The notes under the pieces were generated by a model. That model made no database searches, had not been told where the DNA came from, and was given only the letters and a program-made list of their open reading frames with translations. 14,010 nt of DNA from Coprothermobacterota bacterium (lineage in GTDB: Bacteria; Caldisericota; JANLFM01): contig JAPLHX010000222.1 of NCBI GenBank assembly GCA_026389415.1, positions 1-14,010 on the forward strand. Reading direction: 5' to 3'. Each line of letters starts with the position of its first letter. Within the stretch, counting starts at the first letter, position 1. The translations under genes and the position numbers were made by a program. Of this stretch, positions 13,970 through 14,010 are shown piece after piece.

Positions 13970-14010
13970 AAGAGGTGGACGGCTGTAGAGTAGGGAGATG
14001 AGCAACAGTC

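Larger units (their letters stand above)
13479..14010. other. gene-poor tail with mobile-element debris
   Basis: After the antitoxin start there is no intact gene. The stretch holds the antitoxin ribosome binding site, inverted REP-like copy 3, the RAYT remnant, REP-like copy 2 and the hairpin repeat. I see nothing to call between 13585 and 13694 or after 13970. Confidence 0.7.

Overview
The window looks like a piece of a thermophilic, probably anaerobic bacterial chromosome. The clues are a tungsten/molybdenum-type aldehyde:ferredoxin oxidoreductase with its own MoaD-like protein, and a branched-chain polyamine synthase (BpsA family) of the kind known from thermophiles. Strong AGGAGG-type ribosome binding sites, GTG and TTG starts and tightly coupled genes would fit a thermophilic Bacillota or a related lineage. 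The taxonomic guess is inference and is weak.

Layout. Positions 1-6731 lie on the minus strand. Read in transcription order they are bpsA (6731-5694), a CoA-acylating methylmalonate-semialdehyde dehydrogenase with a large internal in-frame deletion (5469-4135), a class-III aminotransferase (4116-2839), a MoaD/ThiS-like protein (2721-2473), an aldehyde:ferredoxin oxidoreductase (2455-719), an intrinsic terminator, an Lrp/AsnC regulator (584-36) and the first codons of a possible next gene. From 6808 the plus strand takes over: acpS and a bifunctional NAD(P)HX epimerase/dehydratase (overlapping ATGA), speD, then a three-gene operon of MTA/SAH deaminase, an MTAP-family phosphorylase and mtnA, followed by tRNA-Ile(GAT).

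How the genes fit together. SpeD makes decarboxylated SAM and BpsA would use it to add aminopropyl groups to spermidine, releasing methylthioadenosine (MTA). The mtaD-phosphorylase-mtnA operon looks built to recover MTA by deamination first (MTA to methylthioinosine to methylthioribose-1-P to methylthioribulose-1-P). An Asn replaces the usual MTAP base-contact Asp in the phosphorylase, which agrees with a 6-oxopurine substrate. The aminotransferase plus semialdehyde dehydrogenase pair suggests beta-alanine or 3-aminoisobutyrate breakdown.

From about 12810 to the end the window changes character. It holds a ParE-type toxin with a CHP02574-type antitoxin, three copies of an imperfect repeat with core GTGGCTGTCCCC, a decayed REP-associated transposase (RAYT) C-terminus lying between two oppositely oriented copies, and a common interspersed hairpin repeat. 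This is accessory DNA that begins directly after a tRNA gene.

No CRISPR array, rRNA gene or intact transposase was seen.
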